Assembly (NCBI RefSeq): GCF_017676345.1
Contig: NZ_JAFFZM010000001.1
Coordinates: 620,001 to 684,000 of the forward strand
Direction of reading: 5' to 3'
Origin: Streptomyces smyrnaeus
GTDB lineage: Bacteria > Actinomycetota > Actinomycetes > Streptomycetales > Streptomycetaceae
DNA: 64,000 nucleotides
The translations under genes were made by a program, and so were the position numbers. Shown piece by piece: positions 17,691 through 26,211 of the stretch. Within the stretch, counting starts at the first letter, position 1, and the number at the start of each line of letters is the position of its first letter. The notes below the pieces were generated by a model. It had not been told where the DNA came from, ran no database searches, and was given only the letters and a program-made list of their open reading frames with translations.

Positions 17691-19109
17691 TCACCGCAGC
17701 AGCGGTCCCGTCATAAGGGGCAGGACGGCGCCACCCACCAGCCCGAGGAGCAAAGACGCGGCGCCGGCGGTGTAGGCCGTACCGGCTGTCAAGGCGCCCG
17801 CCAGGGCATGGCGGTCGGGGGTGTCTCCGGGCGGCCGGAACACCGGCGCCAGCCAGCGCAGATAGTAGAAGAGCGAGGCGACGGTGTTGGCGACGGCCAG
17901 GGCGGCGAGCCAGGTGTGGCCGCCGTCCACGGCGGCGCTGAAGACTTCGAGCTTGCCGAGGAAGACGCCGGTCGGCGGGGTGCCCACCAGGCCCAGCAGA
18001 CAGACCAGGAGGACGGCGGCGAGGCCGGGCCGGTGCCGGGCCAGTCCGCGGTAGTCCTCCAGCGAGCGGGCGTCCGGCAGCGCGGTGACCACCGCGAACG
18101 CGCCCAGGTTGGTCAGCGCGTAGGCGGCCAGGTAGAACAGCAGGCTCCGCTGCGCGAGGTCGCTCCGGGTGGCGACGGCGAGGGCCATCAGCAGATAGCC
18201 CACCTGGCTGATGGTGGAGTAGGCGAGCAGCCGTTTGGCGCTGGTCTGGAAGAACGCCGCCAGGTTGCCCCAGGTCATGGAGACGGCCGCGAGGACGGCC
18301 AGCAGCAGGGGCCAGTTGACCTCGCTCAGCGGCAGCGCCTGGTGCAGCAGCCGGTAGCCGGCGATGAGTCCGCCGATCTTGGGCAGGGTGGTGACGTAGG
18401 CGGCGACCGGTGCGGTGGCGCCCTGGGTGACATCGGGCACCCAGAAGTGCGCGGGTACCGCACCGATCTTGAAGAGCAGTCCGGCCAGTACGGCGACGAG
18501 GCCGACGGCGACCAGGCCGTAGCCGGCGGTGGGCAGCCCGATGCGCAGCTGCCCGTAGAGGGTGGCGCCGCCCGCGCCGTACAGCAGTGCGATACCGGCG
18601 AGCATGGTGGTGCCCAGCAGGGCGCCGAACAGGTAGTACTTCAAGGCGGCTTCGGTGCCTGCGGCGTCCTTGGCGAAGGCGGCCAGGACGTAGCCGGGAA
18701 GGCTGGCGAGAAGATAGCCGGCGAACAGCGTCAGCAGGTCGTTGGCGCCGACCATGACCAGGGTGCCGGCGCCGGTCAGCAGCAGCAGGACGTGGAACTC
18801 GGTCTCGCGCTTGTGGCCGCGTACGGCGTCCGAGGACATCGCCACGATCAGCAGCAGCGCGGACAGCACCGTCAGCCGTCCGGCGTCCGTGGCGGTGTCG
18901 ATGACGAAGGTGTGGGAGAAGACGGCCTGTTCGCGGCCGGTGGCCATGGTGAGCGCGGTGGCCACCAGCCCGGTCACGCACGCCGCTGCGGCGAGCACCG
19001 CGATGGCCCACTGGCGGCGGCGCGGCAGCCAGCTCCCGGCGAGCAGACCGCAGACGGCGGCGGCGACCAGCGCCGTCTCGGGGACGAGGGCGGCGACGTT
19101 CTCGTTCAC
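17691..19109 (-). CDS. nuoN: NADH-quinone oxidoreductase subunit N-like antiporter subunit
   Basis: 472 residues, about 14 TM helices. The central antiporter motifs are present: GLLFKIGAVPAHFWVPDVTQ with the channel Lys and LLAYSTISQVGYLLMALAV. In canonical NuoN the TM5 segment reads GLELLSLP; here it is GYLLASLP, so the conserved Glu is replaced by Leu (residue 133). GTG start overlaps the nuoM stop as GTGA. It is the last gene of the cluster and lies in the membrane arm; loss of the Glu suggests altered or absent proton translocation through this subunit. Confidence 0.93.
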   Translation of the reverse strand: MNENVAALVPETALVAAAVCGLLAGSWLPRRRQWAIAVLAAAACVTGLVATALTMATGREQAVFSHTFVIDTATDAGRLTVLSALLLIVAMSSDAVRGHKRETEFHVLLLLTGAGTLVMVGANDLLTLFAGYLLASLPGYVLAAFAKDAAGTEAALKYYLFGALLGTTMLAGIALLYGAGGATLYGQLRIGLPTAGYGLVAVGLVAVLAGLLFKIGAVPAHFWVPDVTQGATAPVAAYVTTLPKIGGLIAGYRLLHQALPLSEVNWPLLLAVLAAVSMTWGNLAAFFQTSAKRLLAYSTISQVGYLLMALAVATRSDLAQRSLLFYLAAYALTNLGAFAVVTALPDARSLEDYRGLARHRPGLAAVLLVCLLGLVGTPPTGVFLGKLEVFSAAVDGGHTWLAALAVANTVASLFYYLRWLAPVFRPPGDTPDRHALAGALTAGTAYTAGAASLLLGLVGGAVLPLMTGPLLR

Positions 19110-20611
19110 CGGGCCACCAACTCGGTCACGGCGCGGCCGGCCGGTTCGACCACGTCCAGCAGGAACCGCGGGACGACTCCGATGATCAGGGCCAGGCCCA
19201 GCAGCGGAACGGTGGCCGCCGCCTCACTGGGGCGCAGGTCGACGATGCCGGTCGTGGGGATACCGGCCGGCAGGCGCGGCGGGCCGAGGAAGATGGCGCG
19301 CAGGGCCCGCAGGAACAGCGCCGCGGTCAACAGGATGCCCAGCAGCGCGATGGCGGTCGCGGTGGCCTGGGAGGCGAGGCTGCCGGTGAAGATCTGGAAC
19401 TCGGCGATGAAGCCGGAGAAGCCGGGAAGACCGAGGCTGGCGAACGCGGCGACCCCGGTGGCTGCGGCGAAGCGCGGGGTGTGTGCGGCCAGTCCGGAGT
19501 ACGAGCCGATCGCGTAGGTGCTGCCCCGGTCGTACAGCACACCGGTGAGCAGGAACAGGGCACCGGTCAGCAGGCCGTGGCTGACCATCTGGACGACGGC
19601 TCCGGTGACCGCGAGGGAGCGCGCTTGTGCGTCGGAGCCGACCAGGGTTCCGGCGGCGCCGACGGCGAGGACGACGTACCCCATGTGGTTGACCGAGGTG
19701 TAGGCGATCATGCGTTTGAAGTCGGTCTGGGCCAGGGCGACCAGCGCGCCGTACACCACCGAGACCACGCCGACGACGACGAACACCAGCGCGTACTGGC
19801 GCCAGCTGCCCGGCAGCAGCGGCATGGCGATGCGCACGAACCCGTAGGTGCCCATCTTCAGCAGCACCCCGGCCAGGATCGCCGAGCCCGCGGCCGGCGC
19901 GTCGGTGTGGGCCGGGGGCAACCAGGTGTGCAGGGGCACGGTCGGCGTCTTGACGGCCAGTCCGACACCGACGGCCAGCAGCACGAGCCCGGCGTACAGG
20001 CCCTGTCCGGCCAGCGGGTTGCTGCGGGTCAGCTCCACGAGGTCGAAGGTGTGCGGGTCGGCCGCCAGATACAGGCCGATGAAGCCGAGCAGCAGGGCGA
20101 GGGAGCCGGTGAAGGTGTAGAGGAAGAACTTCAGCGCTGCCGCGCGGGCGCGTTCCCCGTGGCCCCAGCCCGCGATGACGAAGTACATGCCCACGATGGA
20201 CAGATCGAAGAAGACGAAGAACAGGATCAGGTCGAGGGCGACGAACAGGCCGACGCTGACGGTCTGCAGGAACAGGAACAAGCCCGCGGCGGCACGCACC
20301 CGGCGCGTCTCGCGCAGCGAGTAGACGGCCACCGCCAGGAAGAGCACGCAGACCATCGCGACCAGCGGCAGCGACAGCCCGTCCACACCGACGTGGTAGC
20401 TCACTCCCGCGCTGGGCATCCAGCGCACCCGCTGCTCGTACTGCATACCGCCGTACGGGTCGAAGCCGGCCCAGAGTGCGACGACGAGGGCGAGGTCGGC
20501 GGCGGCCGTACCGATCCACACCAGGACGCAGGCCCGGTCGCCGACCGTACGCGGCAGCAGGGCGAGTACGGCGCAAGCCAGCAGAGGCAGGAAGGTGACA
20601 ACGGTCAGCAC
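19106..20611 (-). CDS. nuoM: NADH-quinone oxidoreductase subunit M-like antiporter subunit
   Basis: 501 residues, about 14 TM helices. Contains the NuoM hallmarks VKTPTVPLHTWLPPAHTDAP, ILAGVLLKMGTYGFVR and AYTSVNHMGYVVLAVG. The segment that in most NuoM reads FFEAMLIPMYL is FFDLSIVGMYF, so the key Glu is an Asp (residue 136). The GTG start lies 8 bases from the nuoL stop. It forms part of the membrane arm with NuoL and NuoN. Confidence 0.95.
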   Translation of the reverse strand: MLTVVTFLPLLACAVLALLPRTVGDRACVLVWIGTAAADLALVVALWAGFDPYGGMQYEQRVRWMPSAGVSYHVGVDGLSLPLVAMVCVLFLAVAVYSLRETRRVRAAAGLFLFLQTVSVGLFVALDLILFFVFFDLSIVGMYFVIAGWGHGERARAAALKFFLYTFTGSLALLLGFIGLYLAADPHTFDLVELTRSNPLAGQGLYAGLVLLAVGVGLAVKTPTVPLHTWLPPAHTDAPAAGSAILAGVLLKMGTYGFVRIAMPLLPGSWRQYALVFVVVGVVSVVYGALVALAQTDFKRMIAYTSVNHMGYVVLAVGAAGTLVGSDAQARSLAVTGAVVQMVSHGLLTGALFLLTGVLYDRGSTYAIGSYSGLAAHTPRFAAATGVAAFASLGLPGFSGFIAEFQIFTGSLASQATATAIALLGILLTAALFLRALRAIFLGPPRLPAGIPTTGIVDLRPSEAAATVPLLGLALIIGVVPRFLLDVVEPAGRAVTELVAR

Positions 20612-20618
20612 GGGTGGA

Positions 20619-22499
20619 TTACCTCACCAACAGCACGATCAGGGTCAGCAGTGCGAAACCGACGACTGCTTGGGCGTAGTACTGGTGCAGCAGCCCGGTC
20701 TGCGGGCGCCGGGCCCAGGAACCCAGGCGGCGTGCCCCGGACGCGACGGCACCCACAGCGGCGTCCAGCCCGCCGTCGTCGACGCGGCCCGCCAGCCGGG
20801 ACAGGGCCGAGCCGCCCCGTGTGAGCTGCCGTACGGCGCCGTCCACCACCCGGTCGTCGAAGGCGGCCAGCGCACGGGCCAGCCCCATGACAGGCCGGAC
20901 GAGCAGCGCGTGCGCGGCCCGTTCGAGATGCAGCCAGTCCTGGGCCCACGGAACCGCCGCCCGCTCGGTACGCGGCGTACGGGACAGCCACCACCAGGTG
21001 GCGGCCACCGCGGCGAGCGCGAGTACCGCGGAGACCCCTGCCTCCCACGGGTGCGGTGACGGCTCGCCCCGCGCTCCCAGGAGCGTGCGCAGCCAGTCGG
21101 CCGGGCCGGGCAGGGCCAGCACCCCCAGCACGGCAGCGGCGGCGGTGAGGACCCACAGCGGCAGGTGGGCCCAGCGGGCGAGGTGCCCGGTGCCGCGCCC
21201 GGCGCTCCGCTCAGTGCCGTGCCCGGCGGCCGGTCCGGCGGGCAGCGGCCGGGTGACGTACCACAGCGCCTTGACGCTGTAGACGGCCGAGACGGCCCCC
21301 GCCGCCAGGCCGACCGCGTACAGGCCCGGGCTCTCGGCGCGGGCGGCAGCCAGGACTTCGTCCTTGGCCGCCCACAGCGACAGCGGCGGCAGCCCCGCCA
21401 GCGTCAGCGCGCCCACGGCGAAGGCCCCGCCGACCAGCGGACGCCCGCGAGCCGCCCCGCTGAGCGCGGGGAGTTGCTTGGTGCCCAGTACGGTCAGCCA
21501 GGCCCCGGCGGCCAGGAACAGCCCGGACTTCACGGCGGCGTGCGCGACCAGTTGCACGGTGCCGGCCGCCACGCCCCGGCTGCCCGCGGCGAGCACCATG
21601 AAGCCCAACTGCGCTGAGGTGGAGGCGGCCAGCAGCTGTTTGAGGTCGCGCTGGGCGGCGGCGACGAGGCCCAACGCCAGTGCGCTGACGGCACCGGTCC
21701 AGGCCACCAGCGGCCCCGCCCAGTCCGTCGCGGTCAGCAGCGGATGCAGCCGCAGCAGCAGATAGGCGCCGGCGGCGACCATGGTGGCCGAGTGCAGCAG
21801 CGCGGAGACCGGGCTCGGGCCCTCCATCGCCCGCGACAGCCAGAACGAGAACGGCAGCTGCGCCGACTTGCCCAGCGCGGCCACGACGACACCGGCACTC
21901 ACCACGTGCAGCCACGCCCCGCCCGTGTGGGGCAGCGCGTCCAGCCGCAGGGAGCCGACACCGCCCGCCATGGCCGCGCCCGCCGCCAGATACAGGCCGA
22001 GATCGGCGGTGCGGGTGGTCAGGAACGCGGTGTCCGCGGCGCCCGCCCGGTGCGGCTGCCGCCACCAGTAGCCGATCAGCGCCCAGCTGGTGGCGCCCAT
22101 CAGCTCCCAGGCCATCAGCAGCAAGGGCAGCGTCGTGGCGGTGACGGTGACGAGCATGGCACCGGCGAACAGCAGCATGACGCCGAAGAAGCGCCCCCGG
22201 TTCTCGTCCCTGCCGAACTCGGCCGTCGAGAAGGCCAGTACGGCGGTGGTGACGGCGGCGACGGTGATGACCATGACGGCCGACAGCCCGTCCACCCGCA
22301 GCCCCGCCCGTACCCCGGTGAACAGCGGGGCCTCCACGCCGGGGCGGGCCAGGGCAGCGGCCACGGCCAGCCCGAGGGTGACCGCAGCGACCACCGTTGC
22401 GGCGAGGGGAGCGACGGCGTTCACTCGCCGCCCGCCCAGCCCCAGTACCGTCCCGGCGCCGAGCGGAAGGGCGATCAGCGCCCACAGCAGTGCGCTCAT
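20619..22499 (-). CDS. nuoL: NADH-quinone oxidoreductase subunit L-like antiporter subunit
   Basis: 626 residues, about 15-16 TM helices. Retains key residues: Glu132 in MAWELMGATSW, Lys211 in ALGKSAQLPFSFWL and His236 in PSPVSALLHSATMVAAGAYL. The C-terminal part carries a long amphipathic region and a last TM helix. Its stop precedes nuoM by 8 bases, and its ATG overlaps the nuoK stop. It is the best conserved of the three antiporter-like subunits in this cluster. Confidence 0.95.
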   Translation of the reverse strand: MSALLWALIALPLGAGTVLGLGGRRVNAVAPLAATVVAAVTLGLAVAAALARPGVEAPLFTGVRAGLRVDGLSAVMVITVAAVTTAVLAFSTAEFGRDENRGRFFGVMLLFAGAMLVTVTATTLPLLLMAWELMGATSWALIGYWWRQPHRAGAADTAFLTTRTADLGLYLAAGAAMAGGVGSLRLDALPHTGGAWLHVVSAGVVVAALGKSAQLPFSFWLSRAMEGPSPVSALLHSATMVAAGAYLLLRLHPLLTATDWAGPLVAWTGAVSALALGLVAAAQRDLKQLLAASTSAQLGFMVLAAGSRGVAAGTVQLVAHAAVKSGLFLAAGAWLTVLGTKQLPALSGAARGRPLVGGAFAVGALTLAGLPPLSLWAAKDEVLAAARAESPGLYAVGLAAGAVSAVYSVKALWYVTRPLPAGPAAGHGTERSAGRGTGHLARWAHLPLWVLTAAAAVLGVLALPGPADWLRTLLGARGEPSPHPWEAGVSAVLALAAVAATWWWLSRTPRTERAAVPWAQDWLHLERAAHALLVRPVMGLARALAAFDDRVVDGAVRQLTRGGSALSRLAGRVDDGGLDAAVGAVASGARRLGSWARRPQTGLLHQYYAQAVVGFALLTLIVLLVR

Positions 22500-22801
22500 C
22501 CCTTCAGGTCCTCGGCCATGTCGGTCATGTCGACCTGGCGGGCGCGGTAGATCGCGGTGGTGACGGCGAAGCCCATGGCCATCTCCACCGCCATCGCCAC
22601 CACCGCCGCGACGACGATCACCTGCCCACCGGCGGCGGCCGGGGCGAGGAAGTGCCAGAACGCGGCCGCGGCGACGATGATCCCGCCGATCATCAACTCG
22701 ATGCCCATCATGATCATGACGATGGACTGCTGGGACAGCGCACCGAACAGCCCGACGGAGAAGAGCCCGGCCGCCAGGACGAGTACGAGTTGGAAGGTCA
22801 C
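22496..22801 (-). CDS. nuoK: NADH-quinone oxidoreductase subunit K
   Basis: 101 residues, three TM helices. Both membrane glutamates are present: in IVMIMMGIELMIGG and in AVVAMAVEMAMGF. Length equals the family norm. GTG start at 22801 overlaps the nuoJ stop as GTGA; stop overlaps nuoL ATG. Confidence 0.95.
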   Translation of the reverse strand: MTFQLVLVLAAGLFSVGLFGALSQQSIVMIMMGIELMIGGIIVAAAAFWHFLAPAAAGGQVIVVAAVVAMAVEMAMGFAVTTAIYRARQVDMTDMAEDLKG

Positions 22802-23367
22802 CGTCCCACCCCTCCCCGTACCGGGTCCCGGGCGGGGCGCTGGTCGAGGTCGTCGCCGAAGCGGTCGTAGCGGCCGCGGTGGGTGGCCAGCACGGTGGCG
22901 CCGACCATGGTGGCCAGCAGCACGAAGCCGAGGACCACCATCGTCAGCATCTGCTCGCCCATCAGCGCCTTGCCGACCTGGAAGGTGGTGTCCGACGGCG
23001 GCTCGCCCACCTTGGCCGGCCAGGGCGTCACGAAGACCGCCGTGACCAGCGCGACGAAGACCGCACCGCTGACGGCGAGCGAGCCACGCTTGTTGTGCAG
23101 CATCGACATCGGCATCAGCCCTGCCGGGTTCATCATGTAAGCGATCATGAAGACGGCCATGACGACCATCTCCATGACCATCATCAGCACGATCACCACG
23201 CCCAGATACGGCAGCCCGAGCACCGTGACCACGCCCCCGACGCAGCACAGGGAGCCCAGCAGGGCGAAGGTGACCCGGGCCATCGAGTTGCAGGTGAAGA
23301 CCAGTACGCCACCGGCCAGGGCGAGCACGCCCAGCGCCGCCAGCACCGCCAACTGCACCGTGTCCAC
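22798..23367 (-). CDS. nuoJ: NADH-quinone oxidoreductase subunit J
   Basis: 189 residues, five TM helices, with the TM3 signature LPYLGVVIVLMMVMEMVVM close to the canonical pi-bulge region of NuoJ. GTG at 23367 is chosen for its GGGAGGCGGAG ribosome site; upstream codons lie in the 18-bp tandem repeat and are not conserved. No nuoI precedes it, unlike canonical nuoHIJK order. Confidence 0.93.
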   Translation of the reverse strand: MDTVQLAVLAALGVLALAGGVLVFTCNSMARVTFALLGSLCCVGGVVTVLGLPYLGVVIVLMMVMEMVVMAVFMIAYMMNPAGLMPMSMLHNKRGSLAVSGAVFVALVTAVFVTPWPAKVGEPPSDTTFQVGKALMGEQMLTMVVLGFVLLATMVGATVLATHRGRYDRFGDDLDQRPARDPVRGGVGR

Positions 23368-23380
23368 GCTCCGCCTCCCT

Positions 23381-23452
23381 CGGTTGTCTCTCGTCGGTCG
23401 GTTGTCTCTCACCGTCCGGTTGTCTCTCGCCGTCCGGTTGTCCGTCCTCAGC
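23381..23452. repeat. 18-bp tandem repeat between nuoH and nuoJ
   Basis: Three full units starting CGGTTGTC at 23381, 23399 and 23417 and one decayed unit at 23435 that overlaps the nuoH stop. The array occupies the place where nuoI lies in standard nuo operons. It would be transcribed in the polycistronic mRNA. Confidence 0.85.
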
Positions 23453-24377
23453 GGTTCAGTACGACCAGCGCGGGGACCAGCGCCTGCAGGATGCTCAGCG
23501 GGACGAGGACCACCCAGGCCAGCTCCACGTACCGGTCCGCACGCAGCACCGGCAGCCGCCGCAGCACCCACACCAGGAGTGCGAGGACCAGCAGCGTCTT
23601 GAGGGCCGACCACGCCCACGCCGGCAGGCCGGGGCCCGCCCCGCCGCCCAGGAACAGCGGCACCGCCATGGCGGCACCGGAGGTGAGCCACAGCCATCGC
23701 CCCGCCTGCAACAGCAATCGGTCGACGCCCGAGGTCTCACCGAGCACCCCGGAGGCGATGTCCCGGCCGACCGGATAGCCGAAGGGCCCCAGGAAACTGA
23801 ACGCCAGCACCCCCGCCAGATAGACGACGAAGGCGACAGGCATCCACACGGCGAACCACAACCCCTGCTGCGCCTCGGCGATCTCGCCCACCCGCAGCGA
23901 CTGGGCGCCGGTCGCCGCGGAGATCAGCGCGAACATCAGCGGCAGTTCGTAGGCGAGCCCCTGAGCGACGAAGCGGTAGCCACCGATCAGGGAGAACGCC
24001 GCGTTCGGGCCCCAACCCGCCAGCCACAGGCCCGCCCAGGTCAACACCTCCATGGCGTTGAACCACACGACACCCACCGACAGATCGGCGACCGCCCGGT
24101 GCCCGAACGGGACCACCAGCACCGACAGCACCGCCGCCACCGGTACGGTCACCACGCCCGACCGCCACAGCAGCCGGTCCGGGGCAGGCATCCGGCGCGG
24201 CTGCGCCGCCAGCAGCCGCACCACCTCCAGCAGCGGACGCACCGCAGCCGCGACAGTGCGCGGCCGACCGGCGTCCCGCGCGGCGAGAAGCGCGTCCCCG
24301 GCGACGGCCAGCACCGCCCCGGTGAGCAGCAGTGCGGGTGCCGCCGGCAGCGACCACCAGCTCGCCGTCTCAGTCAC
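23448..24377 (-). CDS. nuoH: NADH-quinone oxidoreductase subunit H-like protein
   Basis: 309 residues, eight TM helices, recognisable from WFNAMEVLTWAGLWLAGWGP, YRFVAQGLAYELPLMFALIS and the C-terminal WSALKTLLVLALLVWVLRR. Canonical NuoH has an acidic quinone-site loop near PFDLPEAExE; here it reads GPFGYPVGRDIASG, with the glutamates lost. With NuoB and NuoD reduced as well, normal ubiquinone/menaquinone reduction seems unlikely. GTG start overlaps the previous gene by 8 bases. Confidence 0.9.
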   Translation of the reverse strand: MTETASWWSLPAAPALLLTGAVLAVAGDALLAARDAGRPRTVAAAVRPLLEVVRLLAAQPRRMPAPDRLLWRSGVVTVPVAAVLSVLVVPFGHRAVADLSVGVVWFNAMEVLTWAGLWLAGWGPNAAFSLIGGYRFVAQGLAYELPLMFALISAATGAQSLRVGEIAEAQQGLWFAVWMPVAFVVYLAGVLAFSFLGPFGYPVGRDIASGVLGETSGVDRLLLQAGRWLWLTSGAAMAVPLFLGGGAGPGLPAWAWSALKTLLVLALLVWVLRRLPVLRADRYVELAWVVLVPLSILQALVPALVVLNR

Positions 24378-25581
24378 GCGCCGTCACCCCCCGTGCGGCG
24401 GCCGCCAGTTCGTCCGGGTCCGGATCGAGGCTGGCCACGATCAACCGGGCCGCCGCCAGCTCGGCGCCCTCCAGCAGGTCGGGCAGCAGCCGCGCCAGCG
24501 CTGCCGACGGCCATTCCCCGCCGGCCGGCCGACCACGCGGGCCCTCCTCGTCCGCAGGCAGCGGCGCCGTCTCCGCCAGCCGGTCCACATCCCGTACGAC
24601 ATCCGCCAGCCAGGTGCGGTAGCGGGCCGGGACATCCCCGTCGGCCCGGGCGGCGGGGCCGCCGACCCCGGCCGCCCGTGCCCGGCTCCCGGCCAGCGGG
24701 CCCAGCCCGCGGGTCAGCCAGTACAGCGTCCGGGACCGGCCGACCCGGCGCGCGAACCGCCGCACCCCGGGCCGCAGGGCGGCACCCGGTGCGCCGTCGA
24801 GCAGGTCGTCCCGCAGCCGCCGGGCCGTGGTAGCCTCACCGGCCCACCCCGCGACCGCCAGCAGCCGCCCCAGACTGTCCAGCTGGGCAGCCGCCCGGCG
24901 CCGGGCCGCCTGCCCGATGCCGATCCGCTCCCCCTCGGCAGCCCGCGCCCATGGCTCCGCCCAGAACGGCACATCCCCGCCGTCACCGAGCTGCTCCCCC
25001 GGCTCCTCCAGCTCGGCCCGCTGGATCACATCCCCCTGCAACGTCAGCCGGACGGTCGGTCCGGTGGGCCAGTCGATGAGGAACGGCCCCAAGGCGATGT
25101 GCAGTTGGTCCAGCTCCAGCCCGTCCCGATCCGGCCCGGTCCCGGCCATGGGCAACCCTGCGGGCATCTCCATCCCCCCGTGGTCGTGGTGGTCGCCGTG
25201 ACCCTTGTGGCCTTCGTGGTTGCCGTTGCCGTTGCCGTCGCCGTCGGAGGAGTGCCCGGCGTCGACTCGGGAGGGACGGGTGAGATCGGTGCGGCAGCGC
25301 TCCAAGGCCGGGCCGATCGCGTCGGGAGTGGCGGCATGGGCTCGGGCGCGGGGGGCCGGGAGGTGCTGCCACAGGCGGTCGACGGCGGGCCGCAGGCCGG
25401 GGCGGTCGGGGCCGGCGACCAGCAGGATGTCGGCCTCGGCCGGAGTGCGGGCGAGTGGCAGGTCGTCGAGCCGCAGACGGCGCTCGGCGGCCAGCCGGGC
25501 CGCCGTTCCTCCCGGCGTGGCCACCAGCAGCACATGCGGCCGGGCGGCCACGGCCCGCAGCGCACCAGCTGTCAGGTCCAT
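24370..25581 (-). CDS. NuoB/NuoD-like fusion protein without cluster ligands
   Basis: 403 residues. Residues 1-90 resemble NuoB: ARTPAEADILLVAGPDRPGL followed by RPAVDRLWQHLPAPRARAHA lines up with the NuoB stretch SPRQADxxIVAG...APALxRLYDQMPxPK, but the four Cys of cluster N2 are absent. A His/Asp-rich linker (NHEGHKGHGDHHDHGG) follows. The second half, from LHIALGPFLIDWPTGPTVRL, resembles the NuoD N-terminal region (GPxHP...LRLxLDGExV) and continues with helical RRAAAQLDSLGRLLAVAGWA. ATG at 25581 overlaps nuoA's end by 10 bases. The position matches the hypothetical protein found between nuoA and nuoH in similar Streptomyces clusters. The NuoB/NuoD relation is my reading and needs structure-based confirmation. 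Confidence 0.6.
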   Translation of the reverse strand: MDLTAGALRAVAARPHVLLVATPGGTAARLAAERRLRLDDLPLARTPAEADILLVAGPDRPGLRPAVDRLWQHLPAPRARAHAATPDAIGPALERCRTDLTRPSRVDAGHSSDGDGNGNGNHEGHKGHGDHHDHGGMEMPAGLPMAGTGPDRDGLELDQLHIALGPFLIDWPTGPTVRLTLQGDVIQRAELEEPGEQLGDGGDVPFWAEPWARAAEGERIGIGQAARRRAAAQLDSLGRLLAVAGWAGEATTARRLRDDLLDGAPGAALRPGVRRFARRVGRSRTLYWLTRGLGPLAGSRARAAGVGGPAARADGDVPARYRTWLADVVRDVDRLAETAPLPADEEGPRGRPAGGEWPSAALARLLPDLLEGAELAAARLIVASLDPDPDELAAAARGVTARD

Positions 25582-25979
25582 CGCAGCGCGCCCTCCCGCC
25601 AGGCGTACAGCACACCGGCGACCAGCACCGCGAGGAAGACGAACATCTCCGTCACCGCGCCGGGTCCCATGGCGGAGATGACGCGCGTCCACGGATACAT
25701 GAACACCATCTCCATGTCGAAGGCGAGGAAGAGCATCGTGATCGTGTACCAACGGACATGGAAGCGGCTGACCGCGTGCTCGCTCGGTTCCACTCCTGAC
25801 TCGAACGGACCGGCGGGCAGCGGCTCGGACGTGCTCCGCAGCGCCCGGGCGGCCCCGTACACCGTGCCGACCCCGAGCAGAGCGACCCCCAGCAGCGCCA
25901 GGGCAGCGGTGGTCCCGGTCATCGGATGCCCGCCGCTTCCGTACGCCGTTCGTGCCGTACCGCCATGCTCGTTGCTCAC
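25572..25979 (-). CDS. nuoA: NADH-quinone oxidoreductase subunit A
   Basis: Up to 135 residues, three TM helices. Signature segments are GPFESGVEPSEHAVSRFHVR and TITMLFLAFDMEMVFMYPW, matching NuoA; the usual Cys of YECG is Ser. Two starts are possible: GTG at 25979 behind GGAAGGA (listed) or ATG at 25922 giving 116 residues, closer to the usual NuoA length. It heads the cluster, so its promoter is in the 25980-26211 divergent gap shared with the PL8 lyase. Confidence 0.92.
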   Translation of the reverse strand: MSNEHGGTARTAYGSGGHPMTGTTAALALLGVALLGVGTVYGAARALRSTSEPLPAGPFESGVEPSEHAVSRFHVRWYTITMLFLAFDMEMVFMYPWTRVISAMGPGAVTEMFVFLAVLVAGVLYAWREGALRWT

Positions 25980-26211
25980 TTCCTTCCGTGCCGCTGGTGG
26001 CCCGGCGTACCCCTAGGGGGCATACTCAATCGCCCCGATTCCCACCTCGGCTTCTTGAGGGTGCCCGCTGCCGGACCGGCTGGACCGCACGCCACGCCCG
26101 CGACGATCGAGCGACGATCTGTGGTGCGCGGACGCTTGTCGGGGTCCCCGGCTGCTGTTTGACTGCGTGTTCGGCTGCGCCACGTCGGTCCGGCTCTCCC
26201 GGGGAGGCCCC

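Noticed and set aside
17808..19517. Long rightward frames opposite nuoN/nuoM/nuoL
   Set aside because: Products are Gln/Gly/Asp-rich; the minus-strand frames carry all complex I signatures.
23381..23452. CRISPR-like array
   Set aside because: Units are contiguous 18-bp tandem copies with no unique spacers and no cas genes nearby; the 81-bp and 15-bp arrays fail for the same reason.
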